Assembly: GCF_020171745.1 (NCBI RefSeq)
Contig: NZ_JAIVAH010000024.1
Location: 1-64,000, forward strand
DNA length: 64,000 bases
Direction: 5' to 3'
From: Prescottella equi
Lineage (GTDB): Bacteria > Actinomycetota > Actinomycetes > Mycobacteriales > Mycobacteriaceae
Made by a program: the position numbers and the translations under genes. The notes under the pieces were generated by a model that had not been told where the DNA came from, searched no databases, and saw only the letters and a list, made by a program, of their open reading frames with translations. Of this stretch, positions 1 through 8,635 are shown piece by piece. Numbering within the stretch: position 1 is the first letter of the stretch; every line of letters starts with the position of its first letter.

Positions 1-84
1 CTGCGGCTTGATGCCGACCAGATGCGTCCACGCCGCCGGAATACGCACCGACCCGGCGCCGTCGGACCCGAGAGGGCTGACGCG
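1..84 (-). pseudogene. Amidase-signature fragment, N-terminal part missing
   Basis: Read on the minus strand, bases 84 to 1 encode RVSPLGSDGAGSVRIPAAW followed by THLVGIKPQ. This resembles the core of the amidase signature family (GSxGGGSxRxPAA, then GLVGxKP), which contains one of the catalytic serines. The same frame is closed just upstream by the TAG stop of the DUF7455 gene at 85-87. There is therefore no room for the roughly 150 residues that normally precede this motif, and no start codon (ATG, GTG or TTG) follows the stop. I infer a 5'-truncated amidase relic. The rest lies outside the window, so a chance similarity or a programmed event cannot be excluded. Confidence 0.55.
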
Positions 85-288
85 CTAGATTGCCGCCGCA
101 GGTTCTTCGGAGTCGCTCACGATGGTCGCGTTCATCTCACGAAGGCGATCTGCATGCTCGTTGGCGTGATGCTGGCAGAAGAGAAGCTCTCCTCCGCTCG
201 CGAGCACGGCGCGCACGCGGGCTCCTGCGCTGCACCGGTCGCACCGGTCGGCAGCGGTCAACGGGGGGCTGGTCAGGGTTCCGGGCAT
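85..288 (-). CDS. Small DUF7455-type zinc-binding-like protein
   Basis: A 67-residue protein with a CDRC pair at residues 16-19 and an FCQHHANEH segment at 37-45. This Cys/His set looks able to bind one zinc ion. Small proteins of this kind (DUF7455) are common in actinobacteria near sigA. Their function is unknown. The start is well supported: GGAGGAGTC stands directly before the ATG at 288. It ends in TAG immediately before the amidase fragment and faces away from the DUF952 gene. Confidence 0.8.
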   Translation of the reverse strand: MPGTLTSPPLTAADRCDRCSAGARVRAVLASGGELLFCQHHANEHADRLREMNATIVSDSEEPAAAI

Positions 289-535
289 GACTCCTCCGAA
301 CTGGCTGTGGGCTCGCGCCCGCCGCCTGGGGTCTTCCGCCGCGTCGGGAGTGACGCGGTAGGTCCACTCTGTCAGACGTTCGACTTGATCGGGTTGTTCC
401 CGATTCGCGCTCGGTGTGTCGTCCGTAACACCACCCGCCCTGAACTCGCACGATGCGATCCGGGAGGATACGGGTGTTCGCTAACAGCTGAGAATTGTCC
501 CGGATGTCCGGGGTATCGGCCGAGAGGAACCGTAC

Positions 536-904
536 ATGTCGAACAGCGAGTCCGCCCCTGACCCGGTGCTGGTCCACCTGTGTTCGCGGGCCGAGTGGGA
601 CGCCCTGAGCCGCACAGGCCGCCGGATCCCGCCCGGTTTCGACGTCGACGGTTTCGTTCACCTGTCGACGCCGGCGCAGGTCCACCTGCCCGCGAATCGC
701 CTGTTCGCGGGGCGGACCGATCTCGTGCTGCTGCACCTCGATCCCGCGCGTGTCGGCGCCGAGATCAGGTGGGAGCCGGGCGTGCCGTCGGATCCTGCAT
801 CGATGCGCTTCCCGCACCTGTACGGGCCGCTGCCCGCCGCAGCCGTGGTCGAGGTCACCGACTACCGGCCCGGCGCCGACGGGGTGTTCCCACCCGTGGG
901 CTGA
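536..904 (+). CDS. DUF952 family protein
   Basis: A 122-residue protein beginning MSNSESAPDPVLVHLCSRAEW. The pattern of a short strand, then DGFVHLST near residue 37 and a LLHLDP segment near 65 fits the DUF952 family of small cytosolic proteins of unknown activity. A GAGAGGAA ribosome site precedes the ATG. It is followed after about 75 bases by the antiporter pair, in the same orientation, but nothing links the functions. Confidence 0.8.
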   Translation: MSNSESAPDPVLVHLCSRAEWDALSRTGRRIPPGFDVDGFVHLSTPAQVHLPANRLFAGRTDLVLLHLDPARVGAEIRWEPGVPSDPASMRFPHLYGPLPAAAVVEVTDYRPGADGVFPPVG

Positions 905-980
905 CGGCTCGGCGAAACGGACGGGGGCTCGCCGAGAGGGGTCGTGGTTCGCGGCCCCCGCGGAGCGCTACCGTTTATTC

Positions 981-1463
981 ATGAACGTCGAAGTGACGCC
1001 GCTTCCCGGCATCGGGGTCCGCAAGGACTTCGCGCTCGCCACTGGCCGGCGCATCGGGGTGGTCACCCACCGTGACGGGCGCACCGATCTGATCGTCTCC
1101 AAGCTCGACGACCCGGACGCCTGCATGGCATCGATCCCGCTCGAGTCGGAGGAGGCGTCGGTCCTCGCGAACCTCCTGGGCGCGCCGCAACTGGTCGCGC
1201 AGCTGCGCGAGGAACACCGGGACCTGCCCGGTATCAGCACCCGCCAACTGCCGATCGGCGAGAATTCGCCGTGGGACGGCCGGACGCTCGGCGAGACCGC
1301 GATGCGTACGCGCACCGGCGTCTCCGTCGTCGCAGTGATGCGGGCCGGTCAGGTGGCGCCGTCACCCAATCCCGACTTCACCTTCACGGAGGGCGACCTT
1401 CTGGTCGCGGTCGGCACCCAGGAGGGCCTCGACCACGCCGCCAAGATCCTCGCGCACGGCTGA
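981..1463 (+). CDS. Cation/proton antiporter regulatory subunit (KhtT-like, RCK_C domain)
   Basis: A 160-residue protein. Residues about 75-158 form an RCK_C (TrkA-C) domain, ending in the EGDLLVAVG strand typical of ligand-sensing regulators. The N-terminal half matches the small domain of KhtT-type subunits. Such subunits gate a partner CPA2 antiporter in response to nucleotides or pH. The partner is the next gene, 21 bases downstream, so the two very likely form an operon and a complex at the inner membrane. The frame is open further upstream, but ATG 981 gives the family's usual length. Confidence 0.85.
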   Translation: MNVEVTPLPGIGVRKDFALATGRRIGVVTHRDGRTDLIVSKLDDPDACMASIPLESEEASVLANLLGAPQLVAQLREEHRDLPGISTRQLPIGENSPWDGRTLGETAMRTRTGVSVVAVMRAGQVAPSPNPDFTFTEGDLLVAVGTQEGLDHAAKILAHG

Positions 1464-1484
1464 TCCCGGCGCGATCGACCCACG

Positions 1485-2690
1485 ATGACTGGCACTGCAC
1501 TGGCACTCGTCGAACTCGGCGCTGTCTTCTTCGCACTCGGGGTGCTCGGCCGGCTGGCCGGACGCATCGGCATGTCGCCGATCCCGCTGTATCTCATCGG
1601 CGGTCTGTGCTTCGGCGAAGGCGGGTTCATCCAACTCGGCGACATCGGCGAGTTCAGCCATCTCGCGAGCGAGATCGGTGTCGTCCTGCTGCTGTTGCTG
1701 CTCGGCCTGGAGTACACGGCGTCCGAACTCGTCACCGGCCTCAGGAGATCGTGGTTCGCCGGTGTGGTCGACCTCGTCCTCAACGCCGCGCCCGGCGCCG
1801 TGATGGCATTCATGCTCGGGTGGGGGCCCGTGGGGGCGTTGACCCTCGGCGGCGTCACCTACATCTCGTCGTCGGGCATCGTCGCGAAGGTGCTCGGCGA
1901 CCTCGGCCGGCTCGGTAACCGCGAAACCCCGGTGATCCTGTCGATTCTCGTCTTCGAGGATCTCGCGATGGCGGTGTACCTGCCGATCCTCACCGCGGTG
2001 CTCGCGGGTGTGAGTTTCCTCGGCGGGCTCCAGGCCGTGGCCATCTCGTTCGCGGTCATCACCGTCGTGCTCGTCGTCGCTCTCCGCTACGGCAGTGTCG
2101 TCTCCGCCATCGTGGACAGCACCGACCGCGAGGTGTTCCTGCTGAAGCTGCTGGGTGCGGCACTCCTGGTCGCCGGCTTCGCGTCGTCGCTGCAGGTGTC
2201 TGCGGCCGTCGGCGCGTTCCTGCTCGGTATCGCGATCTCCGGGTCCACGGCACGGAACGCGACGCGACTCCTCGAGCCGCTGCGGGACCTGTTCGCGGCG
2301 ATGTTCTTCGTCGTCTTCGGGCTCAACACCGATCCGACCACCATCCCGCCGGTGCTGCTGCCCGCGATCGGCCTGGCCGTCCTCACGACCGCCACCAAGG
2401 TGCTCACCGGGTGGTGGGCGGCCGGACGCCAGGGCATCGGCGTGATGGGCCGGGCCCGCGCCGGAGCCGCGCTGATCGCTCGCGGCGAGTTCTCGATCGT
2501 CATCGCCGGCCTCGCTGTGTCCGCAGGGGCGGTCGAGGGGGAGTTGGCGGCGCTCGCCACGGCCTACGTGCTGCTGATGGCCGTTCTGGGGCCGGTCGGG
2601 GCCCGCATCGCCGAGCCGATCGTCCGGCTGTTCCAGCCTCCCCGACCAAAAGAGGAAGGGGCCCCGAAGGACCCCTTCCTCACGAGCTGA
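1485..2690 (+). CDS. CPA2 family cation/proton antiporter (KhtU/KefB-like)
   Basis: A 401-residue membrane protein with about twelve hydrophobic segments throughout, matching monovalent cation:proton antiporter-2 proteins. It starts MTGTALALVELGAVFFALG with the first helix near the N-terminus. It lacks the C-terminal TrkA-N domain of KefB/KefC, consistent with control by the separate RCK_C subunit encoded just upstream. The likely role is potassium or sodium efflux coupled to proton entry. The last 40 bases of the gene also form a strong hairpin (see 2652-2681). sigA converges from the other side only 15 bases away. Confidence 0.88.
   Translation: MTGTALALVELGAVFFALGVLGRLAGRIGMSPIPLYLIGGLCFGEGGFIQLGDIGEFSHLASEIGVVLLLLLLGLEYTASELVTGLRRSWFAGVVDLVLNAAPGAVMAFMLGWGPVGALTLGGVTYISSSGIVAKVLGDLGRLGNRETPVILSILVFEDLAMAVYLPILTAVLAGVSFLGGLQAVAISFAVITVVLVVALRYGSVVSAIVDSTDREVFLLKLLGAALLVAGFASSLQVSAAVGAFLLGIAISGSTARNATRLLEPLRDLFAAMFFVVFGLNTDPTTIPPVLLPAIGLAVLTTATKVLTGWWAAGRQGIGVMGRARAGAALIARGEFSIVIAGLAVSAGAVEGELAALATAYVLLMAVLGPVGARIAEPIVRLFQPPRPKEEGAPKDPFLTS
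2652..2681. terminator. Hairpin inside the 3' end of the antiporter gene, shared with sigA
   Basis: GAGGAAGGGG at 2652-2661 pairs with CCCCTTCCTC at 2672-2681, and two further G-C pairs close a CGAA loop. The hairpin lies within coding sequence just before the stop codon at 2690. It is also about 25 bases beyond the sigA stop on the other strand, so it could end transcription from both sides. Confidence 0.6.
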
Positions 2691-2705
2691 CGTGCTGGCC
2701 GACCT

Positions 2706-4082
2706 CTAGTCGAGGTAGTCGCGCAGCACCTGCGACCGCGACGGGTGGCGCAGCTTCGACATCGTCTTCGACTCGATCTGGCGGATACGCTCGCGCGTGA
2801 CGCCGTAGACCTGACCGATTTCGTCTAAAGTCCGCGGCTGGCCGTCGGTGAGACCGAACCGCAGTCGCACCACGCCGGCCTCGCGCTCGGAGAGCGTCTC
2901 GAGCACCGACTGCAGCTGATCCTGCAGCAGCGTGAAGCTCACCGCGTCGACCGCGACGACGGCCTCGGAGTCCTCGATGAAGTCGCCGAGCTGGCTGTCG
3001 CCCTCGTCGCCGATGGTCTGGTCGAGCGAGATCGGCTCACGCGCGTACTGCTGGATCTCCAGCACCTTCTCCGGCGTGATGTCCATTTCCTTGGCGAGCT
3101 CCTCGGGGGTGGGCTCGCGGCCCAGGTCCTGGAGCAGCTCACGCTGGATGCGGCCGAGCTTGTTGATGACCTCGACCATGTGCACCGGAATACGGATGGT
3201 GCGGGCCTGGTCGGCCATCGCGCGGGTGATCGCCTGACGGATCCACCACGTGGCGTACGTCGAGAACTTGTAGCCCTTGGTGTAGTCGAACTTCTCGACC
3301 GCGCGGATCAGACCGAGGTTGCCTTCCTGGATCAGGTCCAGGAACGCCATGCCGCGGCCCGTGTAGCGCTTGGCCAGCGAGACGACCAGTCGCAGGTTCG
3401 CCTCGAGCAGGTGGTTCTTCGCGCGGTTGCCGTCGCGTGTGATCCAGTTCAGATTGCGGCGATCGGTGGGGGTGGGCTTCTCGCCCTTCTCCGCCATCTC
3501 GCTCATCTTGTGCGTCGCGAACAGGCCGGCCTCGATGCGCTTGGCGAGTTCGACCTCCTCCTCCGCGTTGAGGAGCGCAACCTTGCCGATCTGCTTGAGG
3601 TAGGCGCGGACCGAGTCGGCCGAAGCCGTCAGTTCGGCGTCCTTGCGGGCCTGGCGGAGGGCCTCGGATTCTTCCTCGTCCCAGACGAAGTCGCCGGACG
3701 CCTTGTCCTTCTCGGACGGCTCCGCGGTCTCTTCCTCGTCTTCGACGACGACGTCCTCGACCTCTTCCTCGACGAGGTCGCCGGCGGCGACATCGAGGTC
3801 GGCCATGTCGATGTCTTCGTCCTCGCCGATGTCGTCGCCCTTGGCAGCCTTGGTGCTGGCCTTCTTGGTCGCCTTCTTCGCCGCGGTCTTCTTGGCGGCG
3901 GCCTTCTTCGCAGGCGCCTTCTTGGCGGCGGCCTTCTTGGCGGGCGCCTTCTTGGCGGCGGCCTTCTTCGCAGGAGCCTTCTTGGCGGCGGGCGCGCTAC
4001 CGGTAGTGGCCTCGGCAGTGGAAGCAGTGGTCGCGGATTCGGGTGTTGAATCTGCGGTCTGACGCGTATCGGTGGCTGCCAC
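2706..4082 (-). CDS. sigA: Primary RNA polymerase sigma factor SigA (RpoD)
   Basis: A 458-residue group 1 sigma factor. The N-terminal ~85 residues are a Lys/Ala/Pro tail with tandem AKKAPAKKA units, followed by an acidic stretch ([14 protein letters not shown] and [14 protein letters not shown]). Region 1.2 begins at [14 protein letters not shown], region 2 carries [17 protein letters not shown] and the WWIRQAI element, and region 4 ends with the [18 protein letters not shown] helix-turn-helix and RDYLD terminus. It directs RNA polymerase to housekeeping promoters. I chose the GTG at 4082 (protein VAATDT...) because GAAAGG stands 8 bases upstream and mycobacterial SigA begins VAAT. The frame is open upstream to 4166. 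It lies 123 bases downstream of ppgK in the same direction. Confidence 0.97.
   Translation of the reverse strand: MAATDTRQTADSTPESATTASTAEATTGSAPAAKKAPAKKAAAKKAPAKKAAAKKAPAKKAAAKKTAAKKATKKASTKAAKGDDIGEDEDIDMADLDVAAGDLVEEEVEDVVVEDEEETAEPSEKDKASGDFVWDEEESEALRQARKDAELTASADSVRAYLKQIGKVALLNAEEEVELAKRIEAGLFATHKMSEMAEKGEKPTPTDRRNLNWITRDGNRAKNHLLEANLRLVVSLAKRYTGRGMAFLDLIQEGNLGLIRAVEKFDYTKGYKFSTYATWWIRQAITRAMADQARTIRIPVHMVEVINKLGRIQRELLQDLGREPTPEELAKEMDITPEKVLEIQQYAREPISLDQTIGDEGDSQLGDFIEDSEAVVAVDAVSFTLLQDQLQSVLETLSEREAGVVRLRFGLTDGQPRTLDEIGQVYGVTRERIRQIESKTMSKLRHPSRSQVLRDYLD
3901..3990. repeat. Three tandem 30-base repeats within sigA
   Basis: Bases 3901-3930, 3931-3960 and 3961-3990 are near-identical units of the type gccttcttcg / caggcgcctt / cttggcggcg. 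They encode ten-residue Lys-Ala-Pro blocks on the minus strand. A degenerate fourth copy precedes them at about 3871-3900. Such units can expand or contract by slippage. Confidence 0.9.
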
Positions 4083-4205
4083 GTACGCCCTTTCGTGACG
4101 GTGTCGTGCGGCGTCACGCCAGAGTGGAATTCCGGCGGAGAGGTCTGTCGGGTTTCGCCGACTCACAGTCGGCCGCCATCCATTGTAACGACAGCTAGGA
4201 AAATG

Positions 4206-4982
4206 TTACGGAGCGATGCCGGTTTCCACCGCGTCGGGCATGCCGTTCGCCGAGGCCAGTGCGGCACCGACGATGCCCGCCGTGTTGAGCAGAGCTGCGG
4301 GAACGACCGGCGTGCGGTTCTCGAGACGCGGAATCCACTTGTCGTGCTTGCGACTGATACCGCCACCGGCGATGAACAGGTCCGGCCACAACAGGTCCTC
4401 GTAGCGACGCAGTACGCGGGTCACCTCGGTGGCCCACTCCTTGTACGAGAGTCCCTTCTCGTCCTTGACCGACGACGCGGCACGGTGTTCGGCCTCCTTG
4501 CCGTCGACCTCCAGGTGGCCGAGTTCGGTGTTCGGAAGGAGGACGCCGCGGTGCAGGATCGCCGATCCGATCCCGGTGCCGAACGTCAGCAGCACGACGA
4601 CGCCGTCGACGTCCTTGCCGGCGCCGAATCGGTCCTCGGCGATGCCGGCGGCGTCGGCGTCGTTGAGGACTGTGACGTCGCGGCCGCCGAGCGCCTCGGA
4701 CAGCAGGGCACGTGCGTCGGTTCCGATCCACGACGGGTCGATGTTCGCGGCAGTACGGGCAACGCCCGCGGTTACGACGCTCGGGAGGGTGATACCGACC
4801 GGCCCGCTCCAGTCGGCGCGCGAAACGATCTCGGCGACGGTTGCCGCGACGGCGGTCGGCGTCGCCGGACGGGGCGTTTCGATCTTGATGCGTTCCTCGA
4901 CCAGTTCACCGGTCACGAGATCGACCAGGGCCCCCTTGATGCCGCTGCCGCCGACGTCGACGCCGAACCCGCGTGCGCCCAC
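4206..4982 (-). CDS. ppgK: Polyphosphate glucokinase
   Basis: A ROK-type sugar kinase of 258 residues. It has the phosphate-binding motif [13 protein letters not shown] at the N-terminus, LNDADAAG with the catalytic Asp near residue 115, [11 protein letters not shown], and ELGHLEVDG. These features match actinobacterial polyphosphate glucokinases, which phosphorylate glucose with polyphosphate (or ATP) in the cytosol. Two adjacent GTG codons (4985, 4982) follow AAGGGAG; 4982 has the better spacing. Longer starts up to 5138 exist but overlap the divergent suhB start. It is transcribed toward sigA, as in mycobacteria. Confidence 0.92.
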   Translation of the reverse strand: MGARGFGVDVGGSGIKGALVDLVTGELVEERIKIETPRPATPTAVAATVAEIVSRADWSGPVGITLPSVVTAGVARTAANIDPSWIGTDARALLSEALGGRDVTVLNDADAAGIAEDRFGAGKDVDGVVVLLTFGTGIGSAILHRGVLLPNTELGHLEVDGKEAEHRAASSVKDEKGLSYKEWATEVTRVLRRYEDLLWPDLFIAGGGISRKHDKWIPRLENRTPVVPAALLNTAGIVGAALASANGMPDAVETGIAP

Positions 4983-5127
4983 CACCGTCTCCCTTCGATC
5001 GAGATCCTCGTCTGCCGAGATGACCGTCTGCGTCGAAACAGTAGTTGCTTCCGCAGCATTCGGCCGCGGGATAGCAGGTCCGCGATACCGGTGGTGGGGT
5101 GGTTCGTGGGTGTGGTGCGATACACAC

Positions 5128-6051
5128 ATGCACCGCATGAACAGTTCGTCTGTCGATCAGACCGATCCGAATCCGACCTCGACCGCCCCTGGAGACCTCC
5201 TGAGGGTCGCCGTCACCGTCGCCGAGGCCGCCGCTGAACACGTGCGGGTGCGTCGTCCCGAGGTGTTCGGCGTGATGGGCGCGCGTGTGGACGGAAGCGA
5301 CGGGCAGTCGGTGCGGGCGAAGAGCACTCCGACGGATCCGGTCACCGTCGTCGACACCGAGGCCGAGCAGTTGATCCGGGCGCACCTCGCCGAATTGCGC
5401 CCGCACGACGCCGTGCTCGGCGAGGAGGGCGGCGGTGCCCGGGACGTGCTCGAGGGGGTGCGCTGGGTGGTCGATCCGATCGACGGGACGGTGAACTTCC
5501 TCTACGGAATTCCCGCGTACTCGGTTTCCGTCGCTGCTCAGATCGACGGTGTCTCCGTCGCCGGTGCCGTCGTGGACGTCGCTGCGCGAGTCACCTATTC
5601 GGCTGCGAAGGGGGAGGGGGCCCGGTTCGTCGACTCGGGTGCGCCGGACGGGAGCGTAGAGGGAACCCTGTCGTGCAACCCGATCACCGATGCCTCCTCG
5701 GTGCTTCTGGCCACCGGATTCGGTTACGGCGTCGAGCGCCGCCGCGCTCAGGGGCGGCTGATCGGGGACCTGCTCCCACACGTTCGCGACATCCGCCGCG
5801 TGGGTTCTGCCGCGCTGGACCTGTGCATGGTCGCCTCGGGCCGCGTCGACGCCCACTTCGAACACGGCCTCAACCCGTGGGACTGGGCGGCCGGCGGACT
5901 CATCGCGAGCGAGGCCGGTGCGCGGGTGCACCTGCCCGGACCCGACGTGGGCGGCGCTTCCGGTGAAGTGGTGGTCGCGATGGCCCCGGGCATCGCGGAC
6001 GAGCTCGAGGCCGTCATGCGATCGGTGGGGGCGTACGCGCCGATTCCGTGA
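5128..6051 (+). CDS. suhB: Inositol monophosphatase family phosphatase (SuhB-like)
   Basis: A protein of about 307 residues with all family signatures: LGEEGG (metal-binding Glu), [10 protein letters not shown] (metal-binding DPIDGT) and WDWAAG near the C-terminus. It would hydrolyse inositol-1-phosphate, or related sugar phosphates, with magnesium. In mycolic-acid bacteria this supplies inositol for phosphatidylinositol, lipoarabinomannan and mycothiol. ATGs at 5128 and 5137 are both possible and neither has a strong ribosome site. It diverges from ppgK and converges on cei, the arrangement I recall for Rv2700-Rv2702. Confidence 0.9.
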   Translation: MHRMNSSSVDQTDPNPTSTAPGDLLRVAVTVAEAAAEHVRVRRPEVFGVMGARVDGSDGQSVRAKSTPTDPVTVVDTEAEQLIRAHLAELRPHDAVLGEEGGGARDVLEGVRWVVDPIDGTVNFLYGIPAYSVSVAAQIDGVSVAGAVVDVAARVTYSAAKGEGARFVDSGAPDGSVEGTLSCNPITDASSVLLATGFGYGVERRRAQGRLIGDLLPHVRDIRRVGSAALDLCMVASGRVDAHFEHGLNPWDWAAGGLIASEAGARVHLPGPDVGGASGEVVVAMAPGIADELEAVMRSVGAYAPIP

Positions 6052-6060
6052 TCCGGTGCG

Positions 6061-6741
6061 TCAGCAGCGCGCCGTGCGGGCGGCGTCGAGCAGTCCGCTG
6101 TCGAGCGGCGCGGGCTCGGCCCCGGCGACCGGGTCCTTCAGCGACTTGAGGACCTCGTCGGCGTCGGCACTGGGTGCGATGTCCTTCGAGTACGTGCCCA
6201 GTGCCAGGTCGACGGTGTCGTCGGTCCGGCCGTCCTGGATCAGTTCGGCGCACGGCGCGACGAGCCACAGCGCACTGGCAGCGGCCAGTCCCTGTTCGCC
6301 GAAGCGGATCTGGCCGTAGCACTGGAGTGTCTGATCGACGTAGACGGGATCGTTGCCGGCCTGGACGTCGGGCGCGCTGGCGAAGCCGTACTCGCCCAGC
6401 TGCGCTGCGACGTGCGCGGCCTGTCCGCGCTCGCCGCTCGCGTTGAACACGCGCACCTGTGTCGACGAGAGGGCTGCCGGGGCCACGTCGAGCAGGGTGG
6501 CGCGCCCCACCTTCTCGCCGAGCGGTAGTGGTGCGGGGGCGTCCGCAGATTTCGGCTTCACCGGCGGATTGCAGTCGACGGTGGTCGCGTACACCTCGGG
6601 TTCGGTCAGGATGCGGGCCCAGACCGTGATGCCGACGAGCGCAAGCACCGAGAGGAGGGCGATCGCGGGCAGAAGGCGGCGCCGGCGGAACCTCCGACCC
6701 TGATCGTCGGTCGAGCTGCCTTCGGTGATCAGGGAAACCAC
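6061..6741 (-). CDS. cei: Envelope integrity protein Cei (LytR_C domain)
   Basis: A 226-residue membrane-anchored protein. A basic stretch GRRFRRRRLLPA precedes one transmembrane helix (ALLSVLALVGITVWARIL). An extracellular LytR_C-like domain follows, with RVFNASGERGQAAHVAAQLGEYG and several cysteines (DCNPP, QCYGQ, APCAEL, ending RC). It resembles mycobacterial Cei (Rv2700), needed for envelope integrity. Start GTG 6741 gives an N-terminus VVSLITEGSSTDDQGRRF like the mycobacterial protein. GAGAGG lies 12 bases upstream. It converges on suhB with a 9-base gap. Confidence 0.88.
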   Translation of the reverse strand: MVSLITEGSSTDDQGRRFRRRRLLPAIALLSVLALVGITVWARILTEPEVYATTVDCNPPVKPKSADAPAPLPLGEKVGRATLLDVAPAALSSTQVRVFNASGERGQAAHVAAQLGEYGFASAPDVQAGNDPVYVDQTLQCYGQIRFGEQGLAAASALWLVAPCAELIQDGRTDDTVDLALGTYSKDIAPSADADEVLKSLKDPVAGAEPAPLDSGLLDAARTARC

Positions 6742-7223
6742 GGTGTCTGTCGACCTCTCCGTAGATGAACGCGGATGCGGTGGCCCGCGGGGGAATCGAT
6801 GTGGTTCCGGCCACGATCCGCCTACTGCGACCGAACTCCTGATCACTGTAGATCGACGCCCCGCCACCGTCGTGCACATGCCGCGTGCAGGAATGTCTCG
6901 GCTCGAACTGTTGTTGGTGACGATTGGTGGACAGTTTCCGACTGTGTCCGGTTCGGTTGCCACTTTTCCCGGTGCGTCGGCTATTGTCTGGCGGCCCCAG
7001 TCGTGAGAACACACGATTTCGAATGGGTCCGGAGGAAGACGGAAGTGAGGCGCAGGTCATGTTTTCCGGAAGGTGTTTCGGGCACTTCCGGAAGTTCTGG
7101 GGCGTTGTTCCAGCCGCAGGAATGTATCTGCCTGATCGTCGGTTTCCCAAGGATCGTCACACCCGCTGAGGGGTGACGGCCCGGACACCGGGGATGTACG
7201 CACGAGGACGAGGGGAAGAGGAA
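6742..7223. promoter_or_regulatory. 482-base divergent intergenic region between cei and the DUF4193 gene
   Basis: I see no convincing gene in this interval. A possible plus-strand promoter is TTGCCA at 6957-6962 with TATTGT at 6982-6987, though the spacing is long. Two copies of the palindrome-containing motif TTCCGGAAG lie at 7064-7072 and 7086-7094, 22 bases apart and on the same helical face. Short open frames here (43 and 36 codons) lack supporting features. Confidence 0.4.
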
Positions 7224-7526
7224 ATGGCAACCGACTACGACGCACCGAGGCGCTCGGAGACCGACGAGGTCTCCGAGGACTCGCTCGAAGAACTGAAGGC
7301 ACGACGTAACGAGGCGCAGTCCGCGGTCGTCGATGTGGACGAGTCAGATACCGCGGAGTCTTTCGAACTCCCGGGCGCAGATCTGTCCGGCGAAGAGCTG
7401 TCGGTACGGGTGGTGCCCAAGCAGGCCGACGAATTCACCTGCGCTAGCTGCTTCCTGGTACACCACCGCAGCCGGCTCGCGACCGAAGAGAACGGCGTCA
7501 TGATCTGCATGGACTGCGCGGTCTGA
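7224..7526 (+). CDS. DUF4193 family protein with a C-terminal zinc ribbon
   Basis: A 100-residue protein. An acidic, low-complexity first half (SETDEVSEDSLEELKARRNE) leads to FTCASCFLVHHRSRL and a final MICMDCAV. The two CxxC pairs form a zinc-ribbon-like end. This is the conserved actinobacterial DUF4193 family (Rv2699c in M. tuberculosis by memory), of unknown function. The start is well set: GAGGGGAAGAGGA precedes ATG 7224. Confidence 0.9.
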   Translation: MATDYDAPRRSETDEVSEDSLEELKARRNEAQSAVVDVDESDTAESFELPGADLSGEELSVRVVPKQADEFTCASCFLVHHRSRLATEENGVMICMDCAV

Positions 7527-7561
7527 CGCCGGTCCCTTCGGACACGCACGAGGAAGTGGGG

Positions 7562-8071
7562 CTACGCCTTCGGCGAACTTCCGCTACCGATGGCGGCCAG
7601 CAGTTCGGCTGGCCGCCTCGTGCTGACAAGCCAGTACGGCGTCGGATCCTCGGGATCGTCGAGGACGATCAGAGCGGTCTGCTTGACCCAGGACCGATTG
7701 GTCACGAACGCGGCCGGGTCGAGCTGGCGGCCCAGCGCGGCGCTCTTCGCGGACGGCGGGATGGTCGCGGTCCGCGAGATCACCGACAGCGGCAGATGCG
7801 CACGACCCACACGAAGCTCGCCGTCCGGCCCGTCGAACACCTCGATCCGTAGGCGCGACACCCAGAGCAGCGCCCACACCGGGAACGGGAACAGAAGCAC
7901 GTACGGCAGCCAGGCCCGGACGCCCGGAGACCCCATGTGGATCTCGGCGGCCAGGAGTCCTGCGATGAACAATCCGGCAGGCCACCACCACAACGGCACC
8001 CACAGACGTTCCGAGTAGATCGGCGCGCGGGTATCGGGTGTGGTCGCTGCGGGCTGAGACGATTCGGGCAC
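7562..8071 (-). CDS. DUF3093 membrane protein
   Basis: A 169-residue protein. Two closely spaced hydrophobic helices ([20 protein letters not shown] and [19 protein letters not shown]) are followed by a soluble beta-rich domain of about 90 residues. This fits DUF3093 (Rv2698-like), a conserved actinobacterial inner-membrane protein of unknown role. GTG 8071 is preceded by GAAGG. It is divergent from dut, whose start lies only about 20 bases away, so the two promoters must overlap. Confidence 0.85.
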   Translation of the reverse strand: MPESSQPAATTPDTRAPIYSERLWVPLWWWPAGLFIAGLLAAEIHMGSPGVRAWLPYVLLFPFPVWALLWVSRLRIEVFDGPDGELRVGRAHLPLSVISRTATIPPSAKSAALGRQLDPAAFVTNRSWVKQTALIVLDDPEDPTPYWLVSTRRPAELLAAIGSGSSPKA

Positions 8072-8090
8072 GCCTTCAAGAGTAGTCTCG

Positions 8091-8633
8091 GTGCACGTGA
8101 GCGATCTTCCTGCCATCGCGTTGATGCGACTTGACTCCGGTATTCCGCTGCCCAGGCGGGCCCACGACGGTGACGCCGGCGTCGACCTCTGCACTACGAC
8201 CGACGTCACGATCGAGCCCGGCCGCCGGGTCCTGGTCGGCACCGGCATCGCAGTCGCCCTCCCGATCGGCACGGTCGGTCTGATCCATCCCCGCTCGGGC
8301 CTGGCGGCCAAGACCGGACTGTCCGTCGTGAACACCCCCGGCACGATCGACGCCGGCTACCGAGGCGAGATCAAGGTCTGCCTGATCAACCACGACCTCG
8401 AGACTCCGATCGAACTCCGTCGCGGCGACCGCATCGCGCAACTCGTGGTGCAGAAGGTGGAACTCGTCGACTTCGTCGAGGTCGACACGCTCGACGAAAC
8501 GGTCCGTGGGACAGGTGGTTACGGATCGAGCGGTGGGCATGCGATCCTCGACGCGCACAATGCCGATCGAGCTGTCGACGGTACGGAAGGCCGCCCGCAC
8601 GAGTTGACGCGGCAGCCGAGGGAAGGGGCCTGA
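8091..8633 (+). CDS. dut: Deoxyuridine 5'-triphosphate nucleotidohydrolase (dUTPase)
   Basis: All five trimeric dUTPase motifs are present in order: [43 protein letters not shown] and the C-terminal GGYGSSGGH. The enzyme converts dUTP to dUMP and pyrophosphate, keeping uracil out of DNA and feeding dTMP synthesis. At 180 residues it carries a tail of about 28 residues after motif V. GTG 8091 or GTG 8097 may be the start. The DUF3710 gene follows two bases after the stop, so co-transcription is likely. Confidence 0.96.
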   Translation: MHVSDLPAIALMRLDSGIPLPRRAHDGDAGVDLCTTTDVTIEPGRRVLVGTGIAVALPIGTVGLIHPRSGLAAKTGLSVVNTPGTIDAGYRGEIKVCLINHDLETPIELRRGDRIAQLVVQKVELVDFVEVDTLDETVRGTGGYGSSGGHAILDAHNADRAVDGTEGRPHELTRQPREGA

Positions 8634-8635
8634 TC

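Noticed and set aside
3180-4049. Long open frame antisense to sigA encoding a Gly/Leu/Arg-rich protein
   Set aside because: It mirrors the codon bias and the Lys-Ala repeat of sigA; no start signal or recognisable domain.
6902-6917. Possible LexA box (TCGAAC-N4-GTT)
   Set aside because: Only the left half matches; the right half reads GTTGG instead of GTTCGA.
7045-7176. Short frame of 43 codons with GGAGGA upstream, before the DUF4193 gene
   Set aside because: Spacing is loose, the peptide has no recognisable feature, and the region looks regulatory; kept only as a possibility.
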